A DNA stretch of 64,000 nucleotides from Lethocerus indicus (Eukaryota; Arthropoda; Insecta; Hemiptera; Belostomatidae), in contig JACDQD010000004.1 of NCBI GenBank assembly GCA_019843655.1, positions 15,128,001 to 15,192,000 on the forward strand, given 5' to 3'. Positions 38,050 through 53,244 of this stretch are shown here, one piece after another. Position 1 is the stretch's first letter, and the number at the start of each line of letters is the position of its first letter. A program made the translations under genes and the position numbers. The notes below the pieces were generated by a model that made no database searches, was not told the DNA's origin, and saw nothing but the letters and a program-made list of their open reading frames with translations.

Positions 38050-41000
38050 TTATTTATTTATACTTACACAAGATTTGAAGAGCTTAATAAGTATGCAATA
38101 ATAAGACAAGCAGGTACATAACAAGAGTGTAAAGTAGGCCTTCAAACAGACACTAATCTCTAAACTAAAAACAAAATAAAATATCAATTCTAAATCCGAA
38201 TGGCAGCGGCGGTCTTAGGCATATATAGTGTGAAAAACACGTGCCTGTTTATATAAATATAAATGAAAAATGAAATAAGCGCAATGTTGAAAAAATTTAA
38301 TTTAATGTCAATATTTTTTGTAATAATTTATTTATATTTTTAATAATAAATAATAAATTTCAAATTTGTATTTTTTCTTTTCAGACTGAATTATTAATAA
38401 GACAAAGTATTAAAAAAAAAATTAGTCATGTATGACACTGACACTCCTAAAAATAAAAGAAATCACAATAAAATAAAGAATGTATGAGAGATCTTAACTG
38501 AAACTCTAGATACAATAATCAAATACATAATTCTAAATAATGGATTTAACGTCTAAATAAGACGATGGCAGTTTTACTGCTATTTCATATTTTTTCCTTT
38601 TTTATTCATTTTAATTAATAATAAATCAATCTACAACTTCTAAAATGACTCATAAATTGTATACTGATTTGTGATTGAATAAGAAATGTTTTTTAACACT
38701 TTGTTCTCAATTATTCAATTGTGACATTATTAATTATGAACTTGTTTCAAAAACTTAAAATCTGTTATGAAAGCAAAACAGAATTTTAAAATGTCATTGA
38801 CAGCAAGCTCTCTGTTTTCAGAGCTTGTCAGTTCACGCTAATATTTGAAATTAAAAAATTAGACAGGAACAAACAAAAAGAAAGTAATGAGAAAATGTTC
38901 CTAAAAACAATATACAATTTATTTAGAGTCAATGAAGAAATATTGTTATTTATCTTAAGTTAAGTTATAACCATAATATATATTAGAAGAAATATGGTTT
39001 AAAAAATTTGAAAAGTGAACTGTTATTAAAAAAGCAGCTGACTAACACTGAACACGTATCATTGTTTAGTTAATAATACATATATGTATATATAATAAAA
39101 ATTGAACAGAGTTTTATGATATTATCATTATCATTATATCATCACAGACAGCTCTGCTGCGTTCTCTCATCACAAGCTAAAACTGGGGTGAGTGGGGAGA
39201 AGGCAACAAAAAACTTCAAAAAATAAAGTGCGTTCCTCAATTTCTTTGCTTTAAATTTGTCTGCCTTATCAAACTATGTCATTCTATTTCTATTTCAAGT
39301 GTAAAATTACTTTAAAGTTGTGTTAAAAATTGTAAATATTCCCTAGTGCGTAATTTTAATTCAGTTATATTAGAGTAAAATGGTAATAAACATAGTTCAA
39401 GTCTCATGGTACAAGTCCTACATCCCTAATGGTATCAAAATGGCTCATTTAATGTAACGACACTTCCAGTCAACAAACTTTTTTTGTTACTTTAAATTGT
39501 TTGTTTGTTGTCTCTTCAACCATCAGAATAATTATAATTCGACTTAAGTTCCGAGTGTGTTGCTTATTTAAAAGACAAAAATACATTAAAAAATCCAAAA
39601 TTTAATGGAAATATTCATCAACAAAAGGATTTTTGCCTCACCTGAAATGTGTTCAACCAATATCCCTAACGCAATGAAATTATAATCAGATCTGCAATAG
39701 CAGATAGGATAGTACAGTAGGTAAATTGAATATGACAAATAATTGCCTTGTGACACTGCTTGTGCTGTTAATATTATTATCATCTTTTATAGGTTAATAA
39801 ATAACATGATGGTACTATCATCACTCATACTAATCCCACATTTCTGTCAGTAATGCCCCTGAGAATTAAGAGTCCTTACAGACATCAGAAATACCATGGA
39901 AGACAATGGGTTTGCTAGAATGTATAATTCAATGAAAATGATTTACAAAACACACTGATTTTCTATTGTGAAATAAATAAATAAATTAATTAATACAAGG
40001 CCCATTTTTTCAAATCAGCCAATTAGATTCAAATTCAAATTGAATGTGTTTGTTTTCTTGCTGTGTTCTTGCATCACTTCTGTGAATTGATGAAATAAAA
40101 TCATTCTACTGATAAACACAATTCCTAATTCATTACATAAATAACACCCACAAACTCCCTAAACACAGTTAGAAAGTAGCAATAGAAATTCATAAATATT
40201 TACCAAAAAATCCTTGAATACTGAAGAAGCTATTTCTTTTAGCATAATAATGAACAAGTCTGTTTTTTTGTAATAAAAGCTTTTAAAACGTTAATTAAAC
40301 TACAAACAAATACAAATACCAGTTAATATCTAAGCCAAGAATACCTCAGTAGATTACTATGAGAACTGAAATTTCTTTGAATAAATGCAAGGAAAATAAA
40401 CCATAAATAAAACAACAGTTCAATTAACCAGCAGCCAGCTATAAAACAAAATAACTATCTAATATAATGACCTGCTTTTGGGTTATGGTTGGTGTTTGTT
40501 ATCCATTTGACTTATGGACAAATAATAGGTCCAGTCATGAACATAAAACTGCAATTAATAACAACTCAACACAACGGAACAAAGTCAAAATATAATTATT
40601 AAGATTTAACATTGAGTTCAAACTACTGAAATCTGGAAAGCTAATTCATTGGATCCTAGCTAGATTAACTGAAATATTAAAAAATAAAATTAAATGCAAA
40701 ATTGTTAACTAATCTGATCCATAAATGCTGTATGACAAAAAACATATTATTTTAAAAGCTGAGATCAATTTAAATAAAACCTACACAATCCTTTTACTTC
40801 TTGTTAAAAACAAGATAAAATTATAACAAAAAAAATAACTAAAGGTTTGTCATCTGAATTAAGTACAATATGAAATGATGTGGTAAATGATGTATTCAAT
40901 ATGTGGCAATGAATGCTAATCAATAAGAGTTTGTAAATCATCTAACCCTACTTTTATGCCACTTTCATACAAGTAATCTTAATTTTTCTCATAATATTTT

Positions 41001-42540
41001 GCTCTTGAATTTATATTCTTGAATTTAAAAAAATTACAGGAGAAATAAATACTATTATACAGTTCAGCTCTAAGCTCGAGATAGACACATAGACGTATAG
41101 AACAATATAAAACATGTTTTGGCTATGATATAATTGAAAAAATTAAAAATTATCAATATCGTCGTACTGTATCGTTTACAATTTACAAAAATACAACATC
41201 TAACAAATCACAATATTGAATTATATAAAAATATGTTTTATCTTTCAAACAACAACAACCATTTCAGCTTCACAGTGACTTCGGTAACCTGCACATGCGC
41301 ATGATCTCCAGAGGCGCATTTTAATTTTTACATATATGTACACACATAAAACAATGAGTGTATATATATGTGTGTATGTGTCTGTAGTAATTAAATCTTC
41401 AGACTGTTTGGTATCTTCATATTTTTGTTAAATCCAAACCACAATACAAAACTAAATTAAAACAGAAAAAAATAAATGTTTTTATTTCAATGTGAATATA
41501 AAACTACACAAGCATTTGATAATGCACCTTCAATTAAAGCTATAGCTGTGTCAATTCAAAATGTTACAAGTTACAAAAATCTTCTTTTGATTTTAAAATG
41601 GTTTGTTCATAATTTAAGAAGATACCAAACAGAATATGATTACACTAATATATTATTTGAATTTTAGACATGGACACTTGGCAATTCTACCAAATTAATC
41701 ACGAAACCGACCTAAATTTTAAGAAATAAATGTCTTAAACAATAAGAAAATTAATGATACACAAACAAAACAATGCATATACATAGTGTGATTCCTCTAT
41801 TGAAACAGAAATCACAAGTGTCTCTTATAAACAATAAAATAACTCTTGAGGTTTAATTGTATGTTATTCAATTATCAATTGTTTCATCATTATCATTACC
41901 TCTGCTTAATAAATTATCACACAGCCTTGATATATAATAATTATAATATATTAAAATGCATTTTCAGTACTTTTTCTTGTTAATTTTTATCATTATTGAA
42001 ACAATATTCTTCTACATCGGAAGAACAGTATGTTTTCATCAATTAACAAAGACAAATCTTTGCTGAACACACTTGACGACCTGATGCAACAGCACTAATA
42101 CCAGTTAGTACCAGGAGTAGTTGTAGTAATACTAGTAGCAGCTAGCAGTAGATAATTAGTAGTGATTGTGAGGGACACAATTAGAGGGTGTGTCAAAGAA
42201 AGAAATGTCTATTTTTACTTGTAATGGCCCTGAATTTTGTATGAGTCTGAAAAACATATATCATTGTTTAATACATAAATATTATTTCATATTATTGATA
42301 GTTAATATCCAATGTTGTTGCAATGTCTGAAATATTGAAATAATTCTTTAAAACCATATTACCTAACAATATCATGTGTGTGTGTGTGTGCAGGTATGTA
42401 TATATAAAACAAAAAATATAAACAAAAATAATTACCTCATGAATGATGAGAAAAGTAATGAAGTGGTGTAGACTCTTATCAACTGTGTAATAATAATTAC
42501 TTAGCAGCTAACTGGTACCTATTTGGCCAAGTGGAAAGGA
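33480..42540. other. CpG-poor AT-rich DNA downstream of the Camta stop
   Basis: About 9 kb at very high A+T with no convincing frame on either strand. The CpG depletion continuous with Camta suggests it is transcribed, for example as a long or spliced 3' UTR. A strong minus donor (TTCAG|gtgagg near 39,640) is compatible with non-coding exons. AATAAA signals are too frequent here to pick one. Confidence 0.4.
38007..38060. repeat. (TA)n grading into (TTTA)n
   Basis: TATATATTTA start, about 14 TA units, then TTTATTTATTTATTTA. Confidence 0.9.
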
Positions 42541-42547
42541 AGTACAG

Positions 42548-42614
42548 CTAGTTTTGAGGGGACAGCTTGCATAGGAGGACCTCCCTCTCTTTTTCTGCTC
42601 GTTCTCTCTGCAAT
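42548..42614 (-). CDS. Camta: Camta last coding exon and stop
   Basis: Reads [21 protein letters not shown] then TAG, after acceptor tttttag. [11 protein letters not shown] is typical of the CAMTA C-terminus; the last ten residues may be species-specific. A donor-like ATGAG|gtaatt about 115 nt downstream (near 42,434) suggests a possible 3' UTR intron. Confidence 0.82.
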
Positions 42615-43366
42615 CTAAAAATAACAAGAAAATATTAAATGTTTATTACCAAGTTCTCAGATAAAAACAGGTTTTTGAAGGCACGATTTGATATAGTGTT
42701 TTGAAATACATGGCCTTAGTGTTTATAGCTGTGTTTGTTGAAAAAAAGGACAGTTTAATATATCCATTTTATGGGTATTTCAGAACAAATCCTAAAAAAT
42801 GAATCATCCTGCCAACCCAATGTGAATATTGTGCAGTTACCTCTATAATGCCCATATGTTAAATAAAAGTGAGAGGAATGTTTTTAATATTCCAACTGTT
42901 GTTACAATTGTGGTAGAAGGAAATTCTTTTAAAGTGACATACTTAATTGTAGCAAGAGCCCTTACAAAAAGCCAATAGCATTGTTTGTATTGTCAAATGT
43001 ACCAAGTTTTCAAAATCTATATCTCAGCTTGAAAAATATCAGCAATGACAAGTTATACATTTTAAATAATTTCTAACCATGTAACATCAATAATTTTATA
43101 CTATAAACCAATTAATCCAGAAAAATACTTACTATTGAGCCCCCTGGACCCAAGTCCCACAAGCTAGTTATTGCATGCACACAACAAAGAGATTTACTTG
43201 TTAACAAGTTACATATTATTCAGTTTGACCATTAAATTAATTATCTAATTACTACAAACTGAATGACTGGTGTTAATATTGTACATAGAGGCACCCAAAA
43301 ACATACAAATTAATATTTTACTATACAAATCATTAACACAACAAATCTACAATTACAAAATGTGTA

Positions 43367-43417
<51 letters not shown>

Positions 43418-43548
43418 GCATAAAACCTTAAACATTCTCCCCAAAGTATTACACAACCTCATTCCAAGTAATATTCAATACCACCTCATTTAACAGGATT
43501 AACTTATTTTGCATAGGGGGTTAAAAGTTTTGTTCAGAAAAATTACAA

Positions 43549-43606
<58 letters not shown>

Positions 43607-46600
43607 AATTGGTAATTTCTTTGGCAGTACACATCATCAAACATAGTTGAATCACTCAAAAAGTATGAAATCCCTGTCAAGTTGAAAAGGTACTCACTTA
43701 TTTTTTGATTGCCTCATGAATTGTTGTATTTTTCGTGCTGCCTGGTGTTGCCTTCTCTGTGAGTATGTCCTCCTAAAAGACGATAGCACATTAAGTAGGG
43801 CAAATATGTAGAAAACAAATATAATGGGACCCACATAATAATAAAAAATTATGACCTAGTGCAACCTAGAAAACAACTTTTCACATCAAAGTTCCCCAAT
43901 ATTACTTTGTTATTTTAATTCATTTGTTTGGTGTAATTATGGTCTTCCCGTTATGTACAGGAATATCCCATTTAAAATATGGGACTGAAAAACTTCAATT
44001 ACTTCAATTTAAAAGCAATCAAAGAAACTAAAGATTGATGAAAATATGGTAGTAGAAAAATGTTGGAAAAACTAACTTGAGTCCTGTGGTAGGTGTATCT
44101 GTGCGATATGATGTCTGTAATCTAACAGCAGCTTGTTCCTGATTTTTCTTAAATCTTTTATTTTCACAATATGACCTATATCCATTTTGTATAACCATTG
44201 CAGCTCTAGTCATCTGCTTGAAGTATGCATACTAAAACAAAATATTAGAACTATAAATTACATTCATAGTATTAATGAATACAAAAATAAACAAGAAACA
44301 ATTATTATTAATTAAAATAATTTACTTAATTAGAAAAGTCAATAATATTGTACCATTACTTTGATAATTAACTAAGCTATAAAAATATAAAATTAAGTAA
44401 TAACCTAAACTAATAAACAAATGTAGATGGTATTAGTAAAAAGCATCACCTGTTTATATCTTCTATAATAATTTTGTATAAGTACAGCAGCTTGCCTTTC
44501 CTTATCTTGCTCAAGTTTCTTCCTGCCTTTATAACTCCTGTAAGCTTTCTGTATGACTTTGGCAGCCTCATATAGTTCTCTCTGTTCACGATCTAATGAC
44601 AATGGAAGACAGAAATATGCATTCAAATATTATAAATATAGAAAATTCTATAGCATTAAATCTATGAAAATAAGAAATTTAAACTGAAAACCATTAGATT
44701 AAAAACATTTGCTAATTTATATTACATACACACATTAAAACCACACTATTATAGCACACAGTTTCAATTTTAAATTTGCAATTCATGAGTCATGGTAAGT
44801 TTGATGTCCAATGAAACATGCCTGAAAGTGTCAGATTGGAGAAGTCCTTTTCAAAATAGGTTGAATTCGATGCATGGAGAAATTCACAGAAATCTGCTGT
44901 TGTAGGGGGTGGTGAAGGAGAATGAGGTAGTGGGAATGAGGGGGACGGTAAGCAACTACCTGGAGGACTCACACTCGAACATGGAGTGCCAACATCATAA
45001 TATCTGCAAACAAAAAATATGTCTCATTATTTGTATTATGTTTGAATACCTGGCTCATGGTGTACATAAACCAAGGGAACAAATGAGGGATATGTTTAAA
45101 AATGGTCAAATATTTATATTCTTGGGATATATAACACTCAATTTTTAATCAGTCCATTATGTACAATTGAACATAATTTGAATTTTTAAGATCCTGGTTT
45201 GTTACAAATATAGCAAGAATAAAACTTTCAGCATCAGATTAGATGTTCAATTACCTGTAGCTGTGATCAAAGTTGAATTCTGAATTAGTATCAAAACAAC
45301 ATGATGATGATGAAGAAGGAGGTTCATCAAGGAGAAGGGGTGATTCCAATGACATCACTTCCATATCATCACAACCAACTATCATCATGTCACCTTCGCT
45401 CTCATTCTAAACAAAAGTGTGAACTCGACTGAAATTTTAACTACTGTATGTGGTTAAACTACAACTTACCACTTGAACAAAATGAAAAAATAGTTTACAA
45501 GTAAAACCATAAAAATATAGGATACAATGAAATTGTAACAAAATTGTAATGAACTTGTAAGTCAGTTGTGTCTATTGCACAAGCAAACCAAACATTTCCA
45601 CAAAACATTGTTTTTCATGACTCTAGTACATTTCTAAACAATTGGAATAGCAGTTGAATATAGTTTAAATGCATTTAATTCACCTTAATCCTGTCTGGCA
45701 TGGCTGCAATTATTTGTTCTGCCAATGTTAAAACACGAACTTCCTGTTCACCTGCACAATTAAAATTAAGTTTTCACCTTGTAGTTAAGAGTTATCTTAA
45801 TTCTTCATTAAAAAGATAAAAAATAGCATGCATTTTGATATTTAAAAAAAGCACTAAGATATTTTTTAACATGCACATTCGTTCAGAAGTATATAATAGG
45901 ATAGAGTCTAAAAAAAAGATGAAATATTTAAATAAATGCATAATAATATTTAGCTAGCCAATAATTATCAAGAAGAAGAAGACATAAATATTATTATAAC
46001 CTTCAAATTTCAGATCCTCCTTTAATGCATTTATTATTTTTCATGGATCCCTGTGAAGTTATTAGAAGCATTGTCTGCACCTTAAATATATTCCCCCACT
46101 CTTAAGTGACATGGTACATAATAACAAATAAAAGACTGTAAAACTTCATTGCTAGCATAAATTCTTCATAAGTGGGTGGAGGTCGAAGATCGCAAGACAG
46201 ATTTTCCAAACCCTCGCCGACCCCCAAACTAGTATCTCTATCAAATCTCAAATCAATAGTCCATCCAAATGATGATAATGCACATACGCGGTTTATACAA
46301 CGCATAATAAACGCGAGAGTAGAGAATCGAAAATGCAGATGTACTATCACACATTGCGTATAAAATACGTGAATGTTAAGTATCTACACCGCGTAATTAA
46401 AAATGCATTAGTATTTTTGTTTATTTAAATTGTTTAAATTATATTTAGTGACTGTACGATCTTGATAACACGTATGTACTGAATTCACATATATACTGAT
46501 GAATTTACCCAACCATTATTAGATAATAAAGAAATCAAGTAGCCATTTCCTTTTAACGGGGCGTTCTCGATTATCAGGAAGGTGACGCGAGGAGAGGTAT

Positions 46601-47105
46601 CCAATCAACGGATTGGAGTGATGGGATAATTTGGAATGGAAGGATTTATATCGGGAAGCTGCTAGGTTCGTGAACAAACGGAACATTCTAATCGGAATGG
46701 ATTGTGCAGTTAGGTTATATAACGTTAACGATTTTAAGAAGGAACAAAAGAATATTATGACGACACATTAATTCGACCAATTTTCGAAAATTTATATAAA
46801 AAACGTAAATAAAATTGAAAAATATAATATAAATAATAATAACAAATTATTTTTAATATATAAACTTGGTTTATACATCAGGCAATACATCTATAATTCG
46901 TAACTCAAACGCAATTGACATCTTATATAACATACAAATGTAATATGATATTATAATAGAGGATAGTGAAATTTGGAACCTATTAAATTTAAGATTAAAA
47001 TGGCTTAATTAATTATTTATTATTATTAATTATTATGTTCTTTTCTGTGTTTGCTAATAATGAGTACAATATTCAATATTGTCATAGATATGTATTTGTA
47101 TATAT

Positions 47106-47154
<49 letters not shown>

Positions 47155-50100
47155 AAAATGTTGCACTTATGGTAGGTATGTACTATGTTCTACGTACCGA
47201 CTTGCTGCTGCTGTTGTTGCTGTTGTTGAGATTGTTCCAGTTGTTCTGTTGTTGGCAACAATATAATTGAGTCCGGTGTAGATGGTCTAGTTCCTGGTGG
47301 TAGCACCTCACCTGTTTCAACATGCCCTTATACTTCTAAACATCACATCATTCCTTGTCTTCTATCCCTCCTTTCTTCTCGCCACTCTAGCTTTTCTCAT
47401 TCTTTCTGCCTTTCTCACTATCACTCATTTTTCTTATTCTTTTTTACTTATTTTCAGACTAATGTTTTCCAATAAAGTCCTGTTGCATATTTTATACATA
47501 AGGAAATTCGTAACATGGAATTTAAATGCCATGAATGCTTATTTTAAAGTGCACACTCTAAAAACACTTAACATTAAAAGTGTAGTATTAAAATATGATT
47601 AATAAGGAAACCATTGGAAATCACTCGTCTGACAAATGTGTGACAACCTGCGTTATATTTACTGCCTAATATAGCAATTGTGGGAAAATTGAAGAATAAA
47701 TGTCAATAACAAGCATTATGAATAAAAAGTGCCATTACATTACTAACTAATTTACATAGAAGCTATTTTACATTAGTAATAATTGTTCTCATTTTAAACC
47801 CCACATTACAATGAGATAAAAATAAAAGTAGCCAATTACCAATATAATCATCATATTAATTGGGCATTTGCAAAGTATTCATAACCACAATATTGATGAG
47901 TGTCATTAATGGGGATTTATTTATGAAGCTAATAAAAATGATACTAATATTTAATATATTGTAAACGCAAATACATTTTATTTTCTGCTTTTATTTAACT
48001 AAAAATCAATTCTAAATTGTTACTAAAAATATTTTTTTTATCTACCTCCACAGATAAAAACTAGAGTGCTAACCCTGAAGGCAGAATATAGCCACTAAAT
48101 GATTGTATGCACCTACTTATTTCAAATTTGAATTCAAATGGGACACCAGTGCCTTTTACATTAACAATGTGAATTTAACTACCAATATGTCAACATAGAA
48201 TACTTCTTTCAAAATCATCATCATGAGTAAACAAACAGCAATTTTAATAATAGTAAACTACAGTCTGTATATAGTGCAAAAAATGTAAAGGAATACAATG
48301 CATAGAATGTGTTTTATGTATATAAATATACAAATTACAACTAATGCATAAAGCAAAACATTTAAACAAACAAAAATAAAAGTTATATTGAAGCCTGTAA
48401 GTACACAATATAAAGTACACTGAATATGCAAACAATTCTAGTAAATATAGCAACATTTTTTCAAAAATGCATACTTCATCACTTACAAACTTACTAAGTA
48501 ATTTGAAACTACTTACTAATATTCAAAATGTAGAAGTGTTTCATGAACTGACACTGTGACTAACGAAAAATTTAGAATAGTTTTGAAAAATTAAAATTGT
48601 GCGTACAATTATTATTGTTCCAGTTTGCTTCTAGGTTTTCAAGTAATAAAAAAGAAGAATTAAATAATATAATGTTATTATATTCATTCCTACTTACCTT
48701 GAAGTAGTAACTTAACAGATACCCCAATTTCAATAAAATGTTTTTCAAAAGTTACAAATTATATGAAAAATTAAAAATACTTTTTTCTTAAAATGAAGCA
48801 TTGCTTATTTATAAAATTGTAGACTATTGAGGACAATAAAGAATTCAATGAGACACACAACATTGATACAGAAATGAAATCTCAGAATTTCCAAAATAAC
48901 TTTGTGTTTTGATTATCATTGCAAAAAAGACTTAAACAACCTCCATAATATAAAACAATTCCAATATTATTAATAAAACATGTATTAACTCACAGAGGGC
49001 AAAGTCCATTCTGCGGCCAGGCGAGTGTCTGGGAAATGGTGGAGCATGAGGCTGTTGATCACTGCCACTATTAGTTTGACTGTTGCCATCATAGATTCCA
49101 TTCCCAGAGGTGGTTTCCAAACAGGACATTGGACTGCTCAAAGGTAGAGACATACTTCTGTCAAACCTATATATGTAATCAAGGTAACAACTAAGTACTC
49201 AAACTACATTACCAAAACAGATGACAAAACATTATTCCAAACTTTTACTGGCAGACACATTGTATTTAAAACTAGCCTATTGACACTACTGTAGTCTACT
49301 TATAGTAGACAATTGATACTATTAGATAATAACATAGTTAAAATGAAATATTCAATCCCCCACCAATCTCATATTAAATATACATAAATATACTACTGAA
49401 CATTCTAAAGAACTGACCATTCTATTACAGTAGCCCCAGTATATTCATCTATATCTAGACATTGCCATTTAATGAAATATCTTTCCTTGATGCAGTTCAC
49501 TCATAAACTTTTTTTATAAAAATATTTTTATGCATATTGTGATAAATTGAGTGATGTTAATACAACTTGTAATAGTTTACCTTGAAAGTTTTGGTGTATC
49601 ACTTCCATTTTGCTTACTGTTCTGCCTTGAGGAGGATGACCTTAAAGAAGGTAAACTATCAACAGATGACTGTAGCTGAATGCCGCTGTCTACAGAGGGT
49701 CTCTTCACAAGTCGTTCACCAAGTAAATTCTTTCCAGTTTGAATATCTCCTATTAATAAATTATAATAACAATAACAGTTATAATTTTATGCATTTGTGT
49801 TATATTGACATTACATTGAGATTTTAAATTAAACTCTATATGTATTATTCAAATAATGATTAGTAATACCTGAACCAGATGAAGGACTGGGTGATGAAAG
49901 TCTGCTTCCTATCTGGCCATCATGACCAGATGGAATGTTCACATGAAGTTCTAAACTGTTCTGAGACTCATTTCTATAACAGTATCAAACAACATTAAAC
50001 TTCCAAAAATTAATTGCTTAATAAACTTAATAAAAATAATATAATTTTATATCACTTTAATATAATTTATAAGGTGGTTAACTTTCTACCAGTTATAATA

Positions 50101-50316
50101 AAACTTAAAGTTTATAATATGTTACAGTTACTAATAATGATGACTTGCCTTGTGATTGTGATTGGTCTTAGAAATATGTTGTCATCATGCCTGAGTTGTG
50201 GTTGAGAATCGCCTCCACCACAATCCAAACCATCCACATCACCATCACCCAAACCACCTAAATAAACTACTCCAAGCTTAACATAGTGAAGAAGGAAAGA
50301 CTAATATATAAATGAA

Positions 50317-50361
<45 letters not shown>

Positions 50362-53186
50362 TCCCAAATTGATATAACTAACATGTTAATGCATACAGAT
50401 CCTATCATTATTATATACCACAAAAAAGAGTATATTTGACATACTGTTTCCATGACCAAGCAGGAAGTCTTTTCCATTGGTGGTTGACTCAACTCTGTGT
50501 TGTAATTGGTAGGCGAGAGTCGAATATCCACATGATCTGGCTATCTCAACAGCAGACTGCTGATCCTTACTAAGCACTGATACAGACAGAGGTAGCCACT
50601 CGTACAGCAACATTGCAGTCTCACTGTGACCCTTCTTGCATGCCCACATCTGTTAATCATATTAGTACAGTATGCAACTAGACTTGCAATCAGCTTCCAT
50701 TGTAAACATCTTTATAACTACATTATTATAAAACAATAAATAAAGAAGTTTATACGGAAGTAGGATTTTTATAAACAGATATATATTACAATTTTTTTAA
50801 TTTATCATAATTAAAATCATTTTGATAACACCAGAAGATTAGGTTTTCAAAATATCAATATTTTTTAACTCACCAATGGTGTATAACCATCAATATCTTG
50901 ACTAATACCATCAACTTCAATATCTAGCAGAGGAGAAGGGTTGTCATTTCTCCACTGGATCAATGCATAGACTAACCTTTTGCAAATAAACATAGTAACA
51001 TTTATTTTTTATTAATATTGCAAATTTGCAGATAAATAGGAGCATCAATACTAATTACAAATACACATATTTATTTTATTACATTTCAACACCAGCTATT
51101 TAAAATTACGTAATTTAATTTTCAGATGTAAATTTCAAATGGAATTTCAAACCAGTGAATTTAAGGATTATCTTTTTAAACACAAACTACATATTTTCAC
51201 ATACATATATTTTCACATTATATCTATGTTGCAAGTGTTTTGCAACATGGATGGCAGCCAATGTCTCCGGCACAATTAGACATGATGCACTGAATATGTT
51301 TGTTATTTTTTGGCAAGTGTAATCCACTTTGTATTTTGTTAAATAATAATAATAACACAGTTTATTTAATACAGCTATTAATATATATTTATTTAATAAT
51401 TAACCTTGAATATCCCTGGCTAGCTGCGAGGTGCAATAATGTCATATTATTATAAGAATCACTCAGTTCAATTGTGCTTGTTTCCCTGAGTTCAACGTCA
51501 CGCCACTGGCTCTGGTTCAATCTTTGAACAAAGGTGACTAACTTCTCTTCAAGATTACCATGACCCAAGAGTGTAGATCCTTCAACCTAAATAAAAAAAC
51601 AATAATCTAGATAATTTTGGATAACTATTATCTAAATTCTAATTACATAAATACAACAAAAATTTATATCTAATATTATAGAATTTTTAAGAATTTTTAT
51701 ACAATTTTAATATTTCACAAGACTATATATTTAAGTATTTAATGAGATAATTTGTAGATATGAAATAAAATTCCAACTTTTATATCAGAAAAGCAATTGT
51801 TGAAATCATGATCATCATAATCACACTTGAGATTTTAAGAGAAGAAAATAAGATATAGTCTTACTGTATTATCATGAGGCTCCTGTTTAATCTGAAGGCT
51901 ATGGTCGACAGCATCTAACCTCTGCATTAGACTGTACCTCAATAAGCTGTCACTAGCTTCACCACAGTTGGCAGAGTTGTTAACAACTTTATTAATTACT
52001 TGTTCAGATAGCTCTCTGGGTGTCTTTTTGTACTCAAACATAGCAGAATTAGAGATCACAAATCCTTCACAGGCCACTTGCAGAGTTACAAGACCTACCT
52101 CATGAGCTGTAAACAATACACAATGAATGATGAAAAATATTCTGGAATTTACAGGTTTATCACCTGTTTTTATCATGATCAAGGATGGATGTCAGTATTA
52201 TGACTGTATACAGACCTGGGCAGTAACATCTTAGAACACCACTTTGTACCAGAGTTGTTGGTACAGGAACAGAGTCAAAAAGTACAGTATATGGTGATGT
52301 AGTTGAATACCATGGACCAGTGACTAACACTTTTACTCCACCCTGTCACACAGAAAAATTACATAATTACAAACATACTGTGAATACTTCTTGCAATAAA
52401 AAATGGGTAAAGATAATCTTTAATAAGAAATACTAAATGAAAACATTATAAAAAATTTCCAAGTTTGTTAAGTAACAATCCCAATCAATCTTAAAGTTCT
52501 TCCATAAATCTCCCTTCTAACTAATTACAGAAGATAAACTAGAAAATAAATTATATTGAAAATGACCACCAGACCTCAGTGTATGCCCAATCTGGAGAGA
52601 AGTCAGTAATGTTAGCAGTGCCTTCTCTATAGTCCATTCTTTGAGGTGAAGCATTGGTATCCTTTTCTGTGTCCATTAGTTCACCTCCATCACTGCTACC
52701 AACTACCTCATTTATATTATTACCACCTACAAGAGCACAAACATTATACATTACATGCATAGCTTTTACATTTACCAACTCAACTATTTACCTCAATAAA
52801 TCACCTCAATAAATATTATAGCTATGGTAACTTACTATTTTGATTATGATCAAGGGCTTCCAGTTCAGGAAACTCTGCCAGCATATCAAAAGCATCTAGG
52901 TTTACAAATACATCATCATCAACATGTTGTGGAGCATTGACATCTATAAAATCAATCTCGAGGCCAGGTAGATCACCAGTCACACTGCCCCCGGTGCCGC
53001 CCCCACCACCCACTCCTCCACTGTTTCCACCTCCTTCCTTTGACATACCCTCCTCAATAACTCCCCCATCCCTACAAAATGTCAATTGTGTAGAATGTAT
53101 CTTCTTCACTATGGACTGCCAAAAACTTTGCCTGTCATCAGAAAACACTTACAAGTTGGTAAATCACTTACATTCACAAAAATTAA

Positions 53187-53244
<58 letters not shown>

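Noticed and set aside
44790..44822. Read-through of Camta exon 24 to a stop at 44,790 as the main C-terminus
   Set aside because: The downstream exons carry conserved IQ motifs in phase with a GC donor, so read-through can only be a minor retained-intron form.
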